Source of the DNA: Microbacterium sp. Leaf151
GTDB taxonomy: Bacteria > Actinomycetota > Actinomycetes > Actinomycetales > Microbacteriaceae
Length of the DNA stretch: 62,842 nt
Reading direction: 5' to 3'
Assembly (NCBI RefSeq): GCF_001424225.1
Contig: NZ_LMOR01000004.1
Location: forward strand, 1,060,679-1,123,520
In this document: positions 50,597 to 59,017 of the stretch, one piece after another
Numbering within the stretch: the stretch's first letter is position 1
Layout of the letters: each line of letters begins with the position of its first letter
Translations under genes and position numbers: made by a program
The notes under the pieces: generated by a model
The model's database searches: none
Told to the model about the DNA's origin: nothing
What the model saw: the letters and a program-made list of their open reading frames with translations, nothing else

Positions 50597-51928
50597 ATGA
50601 GCGACACCGCCACCCGCGTCCTCTCCCTCGAAGACGAACTCCTCGACCTGCTCGGCCCCGCCGCCGTCAGCGCCGAACCGCGCGTGCGCGAGCGCGCCAG
50701 CGTCGACGGCTCCCCCATGTCGCCGATCATCGCCGCGCAGCTTCCCCTCGGCCTCGCCGACCTCGTCGTCTTCGCCGCGAACGCCGAGCAGATCGCCACG
50801 GCCGTGGCCGCGGCATCCCGTCACGGTGTTCCGATCACCGTGCGCGGCAAGGGCACCGGCAATTACGGCCAGGGAATCCCGATGCAGGGCGGTCTCGTCA
50901 TCGACACCACCCGCGCCAAAGCCATCGTCGAGGTGGGCGACGGCTACATCACCGCCGAAGCCGGCACCCCGATGGTGCTGCTCGAACAGGCGGCGTGGGC
51001 CGCGGGCCAGGCGCTGTGGATGTACCCCTCGACCGCGCAGTCGACCATCGGCGGCTTCCTCTCCGGCGGTTCCGGCGGCACCGGCTCCATCGAGCACGGC
51101 TCCAACGACCGCGGCTTCGTCGCCGCCCTCGACGTCGTGCACGCCGACGGCAGCGCCGAGATCCACCACTTCGAGGGCGACGAGGCCCAGAAGTACGTGC
51201 ACAACTACGGCACCGCGGGCGTCATCGTGCGCGCGACGGTACGGCTCGAGCCGCTCCGCGAGTGGCGGGGCCTGTGGGCGAGCTTCCCCGACTTCGCCGG
51301 AACCCTCTCGGTGGTGCAGACCATCGGCAACCTCGACCCCGCTCCGCGCCTGGTGTCGGGCGACGGCCCCGAGATCTCGGCATCCCTCCCCGCCGACGAG
51401 GCCATCCCGGAGGGTCGGTCGAGCCTGCGCGTCATCCTGGACGCCGGCCAGATCGACACCGTCACCGCGCTCATCGAGGGCGCAGGAGGCCGCGTCGAGG
51501 CCGTGCGCGAGGGGCCGCAGGCGAGCATCCGCCTGTCGATGCTGAGCTACAACCACCCCATCGAGTGGTACCAGAAGAGCCAGCCGCACGAGGTGTTCCA
51601 CCTCGAGGTCGCCGGCGCCCCACTGGCGGACGACATCGAGGCCGTCGAGGCGGTGTTCCCCGGGAGCAAGCTGCACATCGAGTCGACGAGGGCCTTCCCG
51701 ATCGGCATGCTCGCCGCACCCTACGTCAGCGAAGAAGACGTGTACCGCGGCATCGCCGAGCTCAACGCGATCGGTGTCGGCGTGCACAACCCGCATCAGT
51801 GGAACGTCGACTTCAACGTCGAACAGACCGCCGAGACCGCCGCGCTCACCGACCCGAACGGGCTGCTGAACCCCGGCAAGCTCAACCCCGACTACACCGG
51901 CGCACGCAAGGGAGCGATCATCTCATGA
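50597..51928 (+). CDS. FAD-binding oxidoreductase, PCMH/VAO family
   Basis: A 443-residue flavoprotein. The PCMH-type FAD domain shows VPITVRGKGTGNYGQGIPMQGGLVIDTTRAKAIVEV (about 80-115) and PSTAQSTIGGFLSGGSGGTGSIEHGSNDRGFV (about 145-176). The C-terminal LTDPNGLLNPGKLNPDY is typical of the GlcD/VAO group. No covalent-flavin His was identified. It probably oxidises the ring or a side-chain of the imported compound. The stop overlaps the creatininase-family gene by 4 bp. Confidence 0.9.
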   Translation: MSDTATRVLSLEDELLDLLGPAAVSAEPRVRERASVDGSPMSPIIAAQLPLGLADLVVFAANAEQIATAVAAASRHGVPITVRGKGTGNYGQGIPMQGGLVIDTTRAKAIVEVGDGYITAEAGTPMVLLEQAAWAAGQALWMYPSTAQSTIGGFLSGGSGGTGSIEHGSNDRGFVAALDVVHADGSAEIHHFEGDEAQKYVHNYGTAGVIVRATVRLEPLREWRGLWASFPDFAGTLSVVQTIGNLDPAPRLVSGDGPEISASLPADEAIPEGRSSLRVILDAGQIDTVTALIEGAGGRVEAVREGPQASIRLSMLSYNHPIEWYQKSQPHEVFHLEVAGAPLADDIEAVEAVFPGSKLHIESTRAFPIGMLAAPYVSEEDVYRGIAELNAIGVGVHNPHQWNVDFNVEQTAETAALTDPNGLLNPGKLNPDYTGARKGAIIS

Positions 51929-52704
51929 CCCGTCTCCTCGCCGAGCTCAGCGGCCCCGCCGCAGCCGAAGCACTGACCGAGAATTCGATCCTCGTGCTCC
52001 CCACGGGTGCGATCGAGCACCACGGTGCGCACCTCCCCCTGGCGACGGATGCGATCGTCGCCGAGGCCTCCGCCACGGCCGCCGTCGCGCGCGCCGCCGC
52101 GCAGGGGTTGGACGTCTGGCAGCTGCCGACGCTGTCGATCACGAAGTCCGACGAGCACTCGTGGGCGCCGGGCACGCTGTGGCTGACGCCCGAGACCATG
52201 TTGCAGACCGTCGTCGACATCGGCCGCTCGATCCTCACCACCCGCGCGCGGACGCTCGTGTTCCTCAACGGCCACGGCGGCAACGTCGCGCTGCTGAACG
52301 TCGCGAACCGGGAGCTGCGCCGCCGGTTCGGTCTGCGCACGTTCTTCATGCCCGCCGCCCGCGTCCCCTCGTTCGACGGCACCGATGGTGGTCCGAACGA
52401 GCACGGCACCGGCATCCACGCGGGACACGGCGAGACGAGCATGATCATGCACCTGCGGCCCGAGCTCGTGGACCCCTCGACGTTCGAGGCCACCGTCCCC
52501 GCGCACATCGGCGACTTCCGCCACATCGGCTTCAACTCCAAGCCCGTGACCTTCGGATGGCTGTCGAACGATTTCGGCCCGACCGGTGTACTGGGCGACC
52601 CGACCGGCGCCAACGCCGCGCACGGCGCGGAGCTGTTCGAGCAGAGCGTGTCGTTCGTCGTCGAGGCGCTCGAGGAGATCAGCCGATTCGACTACACCGC
52701 GTGA
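51925..52704 (+). CDS. Creatininase-family amide hydrolase
   Basis: A 259-residue binuclear metal hydrolase. LPTGAIEHHGAHLPLATD supplies Glu31, His33 and Asp42 with the exact spacing of the creatininase ligands (E-x-H...D). NGHGGN near 116 and HAGHGETS near 169 supply the remaining His/Glu. The family opens cyclic amides (creatinine) or cleaves formamides. It is coupled to the FAD enzyme by a 4-bp overlap. In this operon it may open the ring after deamination or oxidation. That order is inference. Confidence 0.9.
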   Translation: MTRLLAELSGPAAAEALTENSILVLPTGAIEHHGAHLPLATDAIVAEASATAAVARAAAQGLDVWQLPTLSITKSDEHSWAPGTLWLTPETMLQTVVDIGRSILTTRARTLVFLNGHGGNVALLNVANRELRRRFGLRTFFMPAARVPSFDGTDGGPNEHGTGIHAGHGETSMIMHLRPELVDPSTFEATVPAHIGDFRHIGFNSKPVTFGWLSNDFGPTGVLGDPTGANAAHGAELFEQSVSFVVEALEEISRFDYTA

Positions 52705-52828
52705 GTTTCTCGGGGCGCGCACACCACCGGCGAGGTCGGCACCACGACGGCGTATCGGTCGAGGGGCACCCGTTCCGCCTGAGGCGTGCGACCCCTGCAC
52801 CGGATGCCGAGGTCCCGGCGGTGAGCGC

Positions 52829-54052
52829 ATGAGCGTCGCCGCCGAGACCGGACAGGGCGTCCGTGCGTACGGGCAGGTGCTGCGGCTGCCCGGGGCCCGC
52901 AGCTTCGTCGCCGCCGGCATCCTCGCGCGCTTCCCGCGGGCCACCCTCTCGCTCGGCATCATCCTGCTCGTGTCGTCGGCCACGGGGAGTTTCGCCTCGG
53001 CGGGCATCGTCGTGGCTCCGCTCGTCGGCGGCATGGCCATCGCCGCTCCGCTGTGGTCGTCGCGCATGGACCGGTACGGCCAGGCTCGCGTCATCCTGGT
53101 GTCTCTCGGATGCCTGGTGCTCACGGCATCCGTCCTGCTCGCGCTCGTGCTGTCGGGGGCGCCCTTCTGGACGTGGCTCGTCGCCGCATTCTTCACGGGG
53201 GCGGCGACCCCCGACCTCACCTCCGCCGTGCGCGCGCGGTGGACGGTGCTCGCCCCGCCCGCCCAGCGCACCCCGGCGCTCGCGCTGGAGACCATCGGCG
53301 ATCAGATGGTGTTCATCAGCGGGCCGCCCGCGATCACCGCGGTGGCGGCGGCCCTGGATCCGGCCGTGGCCATGCTCGGCTCGCTCGGGCTCGGGGTTGT
53401 CGGCGGCGTCTGGCTCGCCGCCCAGCGGGGCACCGAACCCGCCCGCAGCATCCCGCAGCGTTCGCGCGGCATCGTGCTCCCCCCGCTCGGCGTCGTGCCG
53501 ATCGCCCTGGCCTGCGTGGCCCTGGGCGGCGTCTTCGGATCGTTCGACGTGAGCCTGGTCGGCTGGGCCGAGGTCGACGGACGCCCCTGGCTCGCGGGTC
53601 CCGCCTTCAGCGCCCTGGCCGTGGCGATCGCCATCGGCTCGGTGGTCACCGGCGCCCGCTCGTGGCGACTGTCTCCGGCGGCCCGGTTCATCCTGTTCGC
53701 GGCGATCGCGGCGGTCGTCTCGCTCGCCCTGCCCGTCGCCGAGCAGGCCGTCCTCCCGCTGTTCGGGGTGATCCTGCTGCTCGGACTCACGGTGTCGCCG
53801 GTGATGGTGTCGGGGATCCTCGTGGCATCCGCCCGCGCGCCCGAAGGACGGGTGACCGAGACGCTGGCCTATCCCACGGCGGCGATGTCGCTCGGCGTCC
53901 CGATCGGCGGCGTGATCGCGGGAGCGGCCCTGGACGCCACCGGCCCCGCGGCCGCGCTGACCACCATCGCGGTGTCGCTGGGGCTGGCCGCGATCATCGC
54001 CGCGGCGGGCGAAGCGCTGCTGCGCCTGCGGCGGCGGGGCGCGACCGCCTGA
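52829..54052 (+). CDS. MFS transporter
   Basis: A 407-residue membrane protein with about 12 hydrophobic segments. ARFPRATLSLGIILLVSSATGSFASAGIVVAPLVGGMAIAAPLWSSRMDRYGQARVI is an MFS N-terminal half with motif-A-like SRMDRYGQAR. TETLAYPTAAMSLGVPIGGVIAGAALDATGP near 350 is a motif-C-like antiporter segment. It follows the creatininase gene by 124 bp on the same strand and ends before a hairpin, so it may export a product of the pathway. Could also be unrelated. Confidence 0.85.
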   Translation: MSVAAETGQGVRAYGQVLRLPGARSFVAAGILARFPRATLSLGIILLVSSATGSFASAGIVVAPLVGGMAIAAPLWSSRMDRYGQARVILVSLGCLVLTASVLLALVLSGAPFWTWLVAAFFTGAATPDLTSAVRARWTVLAPPAQRTPALALETIGDQMVFISGPPAITAVAAALDPAVAMLGSLGLGVVGGVWLAAQRGTEPARSIPQRSRGIVLPPLGVVPIALACVALGGVFGSFDVSLVGWAEVDGRPWLAGPAFSALAVAIAIGSVVTGARSWRLSPAARFILFAAIAAVVSLALPVAEQAVLPLFGVILLLGLTVSPVMVSGILVASARAPEGRVTETLAYPTAAMSLGVPIGGVIAGAALDATGPAAALTTIAVSLGLAAIIAAAGEALLRLRRRGATA

Positions 54053-54082
54053 CCCGATGCCCCGACCGCGGGACGATACCCC

Positions 54083-54109
54083 CGACGGCGTGCTCCCTTC
54101 CCGCCGTCG
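54083..54109. terminator. Hairpin between convergent MFS and hydrolase genes
   Basis: CGACGGCG (54083-54090) and CGCCGTCG (54102-54109) form a perfect 8-bp stem with an 11-nt loop. Confidence 0.6.
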
Positions 54110-54161
54110 AGCGTCCACGACCGGCCGCGGCAGCATCGCGCGACCGGAACGCCTTGGAGGG

Positions 54162-54956
54162 TTATCGAGCGAGTGCCGCGCCGAGGTGCCGGAGGACCGA
54201 GACGTGGCCGTCGTCGGGACGCAGGTCGAGCGTCGCGTGCGGGAGGGCGACGGCCAGCATCCGCGCGTGAGCGGGAGGGATCACGCGGTCGCGCTCACCC
54301 TGGACGAGGAGGACGGATGACGTGACCTCCGCGAGCTCGAACCCCCAGGGCCGGGTGAAGGCGAGGTCGTCGTCGATGAGCCCGTCGGGTCCGAGCTCCT
54401 CCGCCGCGCCGGCGTCTGCTCCGAGTGAAGCCCAGTCGTCCTCGAGCGCTGCGTAGTCGGCATCCACGAATTGCGCCGGGTCGAACCGATCGGTCTCGGC
54501 GAAGCGGCGACGGGCGGCTTCGCCCTCCACCGCGGCGCGCAAGCCGCCTGGTGCCTCCATCCCGACGAACCAGTCGTCGTCGCCGGTGAACGGCGCGGGC
54601 GAGGCGAACGTGATCACCGCACGGACGAGGTCGGGCATCGCCGCGGCGCAGGCGAGGGCGTGCGGTCCGCCACCGGACGCTCCGACCGAGACGACGGATG
54701 CCACGCCCAGCTCGTCGAGCACCGGCTCGATCCCCCCGGCGACGTCGGCGACCGTGCGGCCCGGCATCCGCGGGGAGTCGGCGTAGGCGGGGCGGGCGAC
54801 CGAGACGACAGCCAGACCGCGGGCGTCCGCCGCATGCTGCACCGGTGGGAGGATCGCCCCGGTCTGCGGTGAACCGTGATGCCACAGCAGCACGTCGCGT
54901 CCGGCGATGTCGTCGTGGGACGTGTGGACGCGGAGCCCCGCGATGGTCCTGTGCAT
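54162..54956 (-). CDS. Alpha/beta hydrolase
   Basis: A 264-residue hydrolase. WHHGSPQTGAILPPV near 27 is the oxyanion strand, VGASGGGPHAL near 94-104 the nucleophile elbow (GxSxGG), GERDRVIP near 229 the acid, and PDDGHVS near 253 the catalytic His. No signal peptide. ATG 54956 removes a non-conserved extension. Substrate unknown. Confidence 0.85.
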   Translation of the reverse strand: MHRTIAGLRVHTSHDDIAGRDVLLWHHGSPQTGAILPPVQHAADARGLAVVSVARPAYADSPRMPGRTVADVAGGIEPVLDELGVASVVSVGASGGGPHALACAAAMPDLVRAVITFASPAPFTGDDDWFVGMEAPGGLRAAVEGEAARRRFAETDRFDPAQFVDADYAALEDDWASLGADAGAAEELGPDGLIDDDLAFTRPWGFELAEVTSSVLLVQGERDRVIPPAHARMLAVALPHATLDLRPDDGHVSVLRHLGAALAR

Positions 54957-55035
54957 GCGCCCTACGCTGGCACGGCCGCCTCGCGAGCGCGAGGGTGCGA
55001 CCCGAGCCTGGCCGGGCGGGCGGGCGCGGCCGGGT

Positions 55036-55100
55036 ATCGAGTGTCCAGGAAGCCCGGATGACAGAGGCATCCCCTCCGCGTGTTGTGGACACTCGACGGG
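55036..55100. repeat. Dispersed inverted repeat, family A
   Basis: ATCGAGTGTCCAGGAAGC (55036-55053) faces CGCGTGTTGTGGACACTCGA (from 55077). The outer TCGAGTGTCCA/TGGACACTCGA part pairs perfectly. It lies upstream of both neighbours, so here it is not at a gene end. Confidence 0.65.
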
Positions 55101-55249
55101 CCCCGCCCGCCGTCGGCTGACGCCGGGAGGCCGTGGTGTCGTGCGGAGGCGCTCAGCACCTGCCTGTTCACGGCTCACCGACGGGAGTACGTTCAGGTGG
55201 GTGGCTGGTCCTTCCGCGGCCGCATTGATCGCAGTGAAGGAGTCCGTCC

Positions 55250-55549
55250 ATGTTGACCAAAGCCCTCTTGGTGCGTCTCGAGGCCCTGCCGGGCAGAGAG
55301 TTGGAACTGTCCGACTTCCTCAAGAACGCACGTGCGATCGTGATGGATGAGCCGGGTACCGTCGCCTGGTTCGCCATCCAGTTCGGCCCGTCGACCTTCG
55401 GCGTGTACGACGTCTTCCCCGATGACGAAGCACGCGATGCCCACCTCGCCGGGGGTGTCGGCCAAGCTCTCGGGCCGAACACCGGGGTGCTGTTCTCCGA
55501 ACCGCAGATCGAGAAGATCGATATTCTCGCCGAGAAGGTCCCCGGCTAG
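55250..55549 (+). CDS. Antibiotic biosynthesis monooxygenase (ABM) domain protein
   Basis: A 99-residue single-domain ferredoxin-fold protein. KALLVRLEALPGRELELSDFLKNARAIVMDEPGTVAWFAIQFGPSTFGVYDVFPDDEARDAHL has the conserved PG...W.....G...G.YD.F.....R..H pattern of ABM proteins. These act as dimers, often as heme- or quinone-related monooxygenases, or as stress proteins. ATG 55250 follows GAAGGAG. It stands alone. Confidence 0.85.
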   Translation: MLTKALLVRLEALPGRELELSDFLKNARAIVMDEPGTVAWFAIQFGPSTFGVYDVFPDDEARDAHLAGGVGQALGPNTGVLFSEPQIEKIDILAEKVPG

Positions 55550-55728
55550 CCGCCCTCGCTGCTCGCGATCCCCCCGCGCCGCCCTCCCCCAGCCATCAAG
55601 GGGCGGCGAGTTCGGTCGATAAGCCCAACGGGGGCCGCCGGTACGGGCAGCCCGTCAGTGTCGCCTAGCCGAGCGGACCGCGCTGGCACGCGCGGCGCAC
55701 GGGCGCGTGGGGACGAGGGGGCGGCGGC

Positions 55729-57105
55729 CTAAAGGATGACGCCGAACTCCTCCGCCAGCGCGGGCAGTTCCTCGTGCAGCACGCGCGAGGCCTCCGTCGC
55801 GAGGGGGTTGGTCGAGACGCCGCGGTCGTTGACGAGCTTCCCGCCGACGTACACCTGCTGCAGGTTGCGCAGACCGCAGGCGAGCACGTAGCTGCGCACG
55901 GGGTTCCACAGCGGGCCGATGTCGGGGGTGCGCGGGTCGACCACGACGAAGTCGGCGAACTTGCCCACCTCGAGGCTGCCGACGCGGTCGTCGACACCCA
56001 TGATCTCCGCGCCCCCGAGGGTGTGCAGGCGCAGCACCCGCTCGGGCATCATCGACAGGGGGTCGTGGGTGCGGGCGCGCTGCATGAACATGCCCATGCG
56101 CATGTTCTGCCAGGGGTCGGCGACATCGGTGCAGGCCTGGTCGTCGAGTCCCATGCCGACCTTCATGCCCTGATCGAGCATCTCGGGAACGTGGGCGATT
56201 CCCGACGCGAGACGCCCGTTCGACGCCGGCTGCCACGACATGCTGGCGCCGCCGGCGGCGGCATCCGCGATGATCTCGGGCGTGGTCTGGATGAAGTGTC
56301 CGAACATCATGCCGGGGCGCAGGGCTCCGGCGTTCTTGTACAGCTGGAACTTCGTCTGCTGGTGCTCGATCGCCTCGTACGTCTCGAGGAAGTGCGCCTG
56401 GTTGGTGACGCCGAAGCGGTCCATGACGGCGACCTCGATCTCGGCGGCGTCGGGCCGCGTCGACCACTGCACCTGGCCCATGATCGATGCGCCGAGGGCG
56501 ATGTCGGGGTCCATCGAGAGCACGTGGTCGAGGGACGCCTCGAACCGGGCGAAGATCTCCTCGTCGGTGCCGACGGTGGCATCCAGGGCGATGGAGTCGA
56601 CGAAGCGGAGTCCCGCGTCATGGCATCCGTCCGCCTGGCGGGTGTGCCATGCGTGGTCGCGGAGCTGCCCGCCCCCGTCGGCGCGCTTGCCCTCGACCAT
56701 CGGCTCCCACGGCAGGAGCGGGTCGGTGAAGTTGTAGGCCGTCGTCACGCCGTTGGCGAGGAAGTCGAGCGAGCCGTGCAGGGTCGCCCAGTAGATCTGC
56801 TCGGGCGAGGCGTTGTTGAGCACGCTGAACATCGAGGTGCACCAGCCGTAGAGCGTCTGGTCGACGCCGAGTCCGCGGGAGCCGCTCGTGAACAGGTGGC
56901 TGTGCGACGACACGAAGCCGGGGGCGACGAACTTGCCGTCGACGTCGAGGATCTCGTCGGCGGTGACGCCTGGATCGGGGTCTCCGGCGCCGATCGCGGT
57001 GATGCGTCCGTCCTCGACGAGTAGGTACCCGCGCTCGATGTAACCGGGGTCGTCGGTGCCCGCGGGGACCGTGATGAGACGTGCGTTCGTGACCAGGAGC
57101 GACAT
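55729..57105 (-). CDS. Amidohydrolase, AtzB/TrzN/SsnA-type
   Basis: A 458-residue amidohydrolase with an apparently intact site: SSHSHLF (His68, His70), QAHFLE (His and Glu), FGHFIQTT (His) and GMGLDDQAC (Asp, in the WQPASNGRLASG...GMGLDD context). The conserved C-terminal GSLEVGKFADFVVVD is the end of the barrel/beta-sandwich. Relatives hydrolyse amines or chlorine from triazines, guanine-like rings and aminohydroxy-heterocycles. It starts ATG 57105 behind TACCGT at 57113-57118 with 7 nt spacing, so it is probably leaderless. It is separate from the other two amidohydrolases. Confidence 0.88.
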   Translation of the reverse strand: MSLLVTNARLITVPAGTDDPGYIERGYLLVEDGRITAIGAGDPDPGVTADEILDVDGKFVAPGFVSSHSHLFTSGSRGLGVDQTLYGWCTSMFSVLNNASPEQIYWATLHGSLDFLANGVTTAYNFTDPLLPWEPMVEGKRADGGGQLRDHAWHTRQADGCHDAGLRFVDSIALDATVGTDEEIFARFEASLDHVLSMDPDIALGASIMGQVQWSTRPDAAEIEVAVMDRFGVTNQAHFLETYEAIEHQQTKFQLYKNAGALRPGMMFGHFIQTTPEIIADAAAGGASMSWQPASNGRLASGIAHVPEMLDQGMKVGMGLDDQACTDVADPWQNMRMGMFMQRARTHDPLSMMPERVLRLHTLGGAEIMGVDDRVGSLEVGKFADFVVVDPRTPDIGPLWNPVRSYVLACGLRNLQQVYVGGKLVNDRGVSTNPLATEASRVLHEELPALAEEFGVIL

Positions 57106-57112
57106 GTTGATG

Positions 57113-57118
57113 ACGGTA
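57113..57118 (-). promoter_or_regulatory. -10 box of a probable leaderless promoter
   Basis: On the minus strand TACCGT ends 7 nt before the amidohydrolase ATG, with no ribosome site. Confidence 0.45.
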
Positions 57119-57180
57119 ACAATGGCGTGTTTCCGCAGTGTTCCGGGTGGGTGGCGGGCTGTTTGCGGGGCTGTTCCTCC

Positions 57181-57246
57181 CTGTCGAATGTCCGAGAAAC
57201 GCCGTAGAGCGCACGAGGGGTGCGGCGTGTCTTGGACACTCGACAG
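57181..57246. repeat. Dispersed inverted repeat, family A (best copy)
   Basis: Two 24-nt arms (57181-57204 and 57223-57246) pair at 21 of 24 positions. They start CTGTCGAATGTCC and end GGACACTCGACAG. It begins 8 nt after the esterase stop (minus strand), a terminator position. Confidence 0.75.
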
Positions 57247-57254
57247 GCTCTGAC

Positions 57255-58205
57255 TCAGGAGAACGCCGCGCGCACGGCAGGCGCGATCTGCGCGAGCACC
57301 TCGTCGCGCGCGGGCGTCGACGGGAACACCAGGAACAGGTGCGGCACGCCCGCACGCCGCACGAACGTCGTCGCAATCCCGGATGCCGTGAGGCGGCCGG
57401 CGTACTCCTCGGCTTCGTCCGAGAGCGGGTCGACGGATGCCGCGACGATCACGGCCGGAGCGGATCCGGCGAGGTCGGTCGCACGGAGCGGCGCGGCTTC
57501 CACCGGCGCGGAGCCCCCGGCATCCGGCACGTACAACCCCCAGTACCACTGCATCCCCCGGGCGGTCAGCGGCAGGTTCTCGGTGTGGGCGCGGTAGCTG
57601 GGGCGCTCGGGGTCGGGGGCGTCGAGCACGGGGCACAGCAGCACCTGGCACCGGATGCCGGGCGCCCGACCGTCGCGTGAGCGCAGCGCGAGGGACGCCG
57701 CGAGGTTGCCGCCCGCGCTGTGCCCGGCGACGCCGAGGAGCGCCGGGTCGACGAGCCCGTCCGCACCGTCGGCGGCGAACCGCAGCGCGCGCTCGAGGTC
57801 GTCGAGACCGGCGGGGAAAGGGTGCTCGGGCGCGAGACGGTAGTCGACGCTCAGCACCTGGGTGCCGGTGGTCGCAGCGAGCGCGCGGCACAGGGCGTCG
57901 TTGTTGTCGAGGTCGCCGGCGACCCACCCGCCGCCGTGGGCGAAGACGAGCGTCCCGCGGTGTCCGGCGCGCGGACGGTACAGGCGCAGGGCGAGGCCGT
58001 CGGCATCCAGGTCGATCGACTCGATCGTCTCGTCGTCGGGACTGCGGATCCACGACGGGTTCGCGCGCAGCACGGCGACGCGAGCGGCGTCGTCGCCCTC
58101 GGCATCCGTCGCTCCGGAGGGGATCGTGCCCGTCTGCGCGGCGAGACGCGCGAGGTGCGCGCGCACGGCGGGGTCGGTGATCGCGGGGTGGACGCTGTCG
58201 GTCAC
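57255..58205 (-). CDS. Alpha/beta hydrolase, hormone-sensitive-lipase-type esterase
   Basis: A 316-residue esterase. HGGGWVAGD near 90-98 is the HSL oxyanion motif, GHSAGGNLAAS near 162 the nucleophile elbow, DPLSDEA near 263 the acid, and GVPHLF near 291 the His. It hydrolyses short acyl esters in the cytoplasm; there is no signal peptide. It starts at GTG 58205. A family A hairpin follows its stop. Confidence 0.92.
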   Translation of the reverse strand: MTDSVHPAITDPAVRAHLARLAAQTGTIPSGATDAEGDDAARVAVLRANPSWIRSPDDETIESIDLDADGLALRLYRPRAGHRGTLVFAHGGGWVAGDLDNNDALCRALAATTGTQVLSVDYRLAPEHPFPAGLDDLERALRFAADGADGLVDPALLGVAGHSAGGNLAASLALRSRDGRAPGIRCQVLLCPVLDAPDPERPSYRAHTENLPLTARGMQWYWGLYVPDAGGSAPVEAAPLRATDLAGSAPAVIVAASVDPLSDEAEEYAGRLTASGIATTFVRRAGVPHLFLVFPSTPARDEVLAQIAPAVRAAFS

Positions 58206-58362
58206 GGTGCTCCTGGGGTCGGTCGGGCGAGCGCGACCCGCGCGCGCCGGACGGAGGCGAGGCCTCGCCGGGGTATGGGTCGAGGTGAGCGTAACCGCGG
58301 GGCGGAGTGGACCGCGGAAGCGTTACGGGGCGGAAACACGCGCGCCGTCTCCACCGGCGAGC

Positions 58363-58857
58363 ATGAGCTCCGTGACCATCCCCAAGCGCCGCGCCGCCGC
58401 GATCCTCGCCGCCCAGCACTTCGTCGTGATCGGCACGGCCGACGCCGACGGGCCGTGGACAGCGGCCGCGCAGTACCGTCTCCTCCCCCGCGGGCTGTAC
58501 GTGGAGTCCGACGTGTCGTCGCGGCACGCGCGCGCGATCGCGGCGTCGGGCGTGGCATCCGGTGTCGTGTACGACTCCTCGGCCGCCGTGGTCGATGCCG
58601 ACGGGGTGCAGCTGGCGTTCCGCGCGCGGGAGGTGGATGCCGAGGCGTCGGCGATCCGCGACGTGCTGGCCGAACGGCTGCCGCGCGATGCCGGCGACGA
58701 CGATCCGGCCGCGATTCTTGCGGTGCCGACGAAGCGCCTGTACGCCTTCGAGGTCGTGAGGGCGTTCGTCTTCGACCGCGATGCGTGGCGCACGCGCGGC
58801 ACAGATGCGCGCCTCGAGGTCGACGTCGACGAGGTGTGGGCGCTGCTCGCGCGCTGA
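58363..58857 (+). CDS. Pyridoxamine 5'-phosphate oxidase-family (FMN split-barrel) protein
   Basis: A 164-residue protein. IPKRRAAAILAAQHFVVIGTADADGPWTAAAQYRLLPRGLYVESDVSSRHARAI has the split-barrel opening (..A..IL....V.GT...DG.P....V.Y......L...S....RHA.NI). It may bind FMN or F420. It is transcribed away from the esterase gene. Substrate unknown. Confidence 0.75.
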   Translation: MSSVTIPKRRAAAILAAQHFVVIGTADADGPWTAAAQYRLLPRGLYVESDVSSRHARAIAASGVASGVVYDSSAAVVDADGVQLAFRAREVDAEASAIRDVLAERLPRDAGDDDPAAILAVPTKRLYAFEVVRAFVFDRDAWRTRGTDARLEVDVDEVWALLAR

Positions 58858-58870
58858 CGCGGGTGTCCCC

Positions 58871-58892
58871 GTCGAGTGTCCGAGCAAGCCGC
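58871..58892. repeat. Half-copy of repeat family A
   Basis: GTCGAGTGTCCGAGCAAGCC (58871-58890) matches the left arm of family A. A matching right arm is not evident nearby, so it is a degenerate or half element. Confidence 0.4.
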
Positions 58893-59017
58893 AGTGAGAC
58901 GGCACCGGCGACAGGCGCGCACACTTCACGCCGCGGAAACACGGGCGTCTCGAGCCCGTGCGCCGTGCCGCGTACGGTGACGCCGAGGGCGCACCCGACG
59001 CCCGCAGAAGGGATGCC

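Noticed and set aside
39229..57105. Idea that the amidohydrolases at 39229 and 55729 and the deaminase at 46131 form one triazine-type pathway
   Set aside because: They lie in three separate transcription units with different promoters and regulators, and one has a degenerate metal site. The link is not supported beyond family membership.
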